Below are positions 63,862 through 64,000 of a stretch of DNA of 64,000 nucleotides, in pieces (within the stretch, counting starts at the first letter, position 1; every line of letters begins with the position of its first letter). This DNA is from Glandiceps talaboti (lineage: Eukaryota; Hemichordata; Enteropneusta; Spengelidae), in the NCBI RefSeq assembly GCF_964340395.1, contig NC_135550.1, positions 21,229,676 to 21,293,675 of the forward strand. The letters are read 5' to 3'. Below the pieces are notes generated by a model. It did no database searches, was not told where the DNA came from, and saw only the letters and a program-made list of their open reading frames with translations. Both the position numbers and the translations under genes were made by a program.

Positions 63862-64000
63862 GTATATAAAGATCACAATGAAAATGCAGAAGTTGATTTT
63901 ATTGATTGCATCGTTAGCTCTGCTGCCAATAACAGCAACAGGGGAAGTGGTTGTCTGTTGTCATCTGTTTTTGGGCTGTCATTTGCGTCCTGTGCTCTGC
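63862..64000 (+). other. Start of the next UBR intron
   Basis: Nothing seen; the RING-coding exons are expected to the right. Confidence 0.6.

Overview
The window is nuclear DNA of an animal. Both long genes are split into many small exons with GT-AG introns, and splice phases join without a shift across every junction I checked. The intervening DNA is AT-rich and full of microsatellites, minisatellites, LINE ends and small palindromic elements. A UBR1/UBR2-type ubiquitin ligase, a rhodopsin-family GPCR with an NRY motif and matches to the bilaterian CTCF consensus suggest an invertebrate bilaterian, plausibly marine. The phylum cannot be fixed from the sequence alone.

Layout. (1) 1-4916: no exon identified; a long CATA tetranucleotide tract and a diverged tandem repeat. 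(2) 4917-27623, + strand: fifteen exons of an ankyrin-repeat gene whose 5' end I could not find. They join into 1176 residues: fifteen ankyrin repeats, a charged low-complexity linker, a coiled-coil stretch and a basic Ser/Pro-rich tail. A probable long 3' UTR reaches a polyadenylation signal at 30499 and carries five Pumilio-type motifs, a G-quadruplex motif and a hammerhead-ribozyme-like core. (3) 30525-32675: intergenic, with a palindromic CTCF-like site and an alternating GT/GC tract. (4) 32676-63861, + strand: the first thirty coding exons (plus one optional cassette exon) of a UBR1/UBR2 ortholog, about 1054 residues, running off the right edge before the RING region. (5) Inside the 11 kb intron 19 of that gene, on the opposite strand, lies a complete intronless class A GPCR (467 aa, 49401-50804).

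How they work together. The UBR protein would be the N-recognin of the Arg/N-degron pathway; the UBR box has every zinc ligand and the substrate-binding aspartates. The ankyrin protein looks like a scaffold of unknown role. The GPCR belongs by motif to the melatonin-receptor/Tre1/GPR84-like part of class A. Nothing in the sequence links the three genes functionally; they are neighbours or nested.

The most unusual points are the hammerhead-like motif at 28542-28588 with a decayed relative at 57701-57731, the nested antisense GPCR, an in-frame 60-nt cassette exon in the UBR gene, a minisatellite in which every unit folds into the same hairpin, a two-copy palindromic MITE, and a 3' UTR dense in regulatory motifs.
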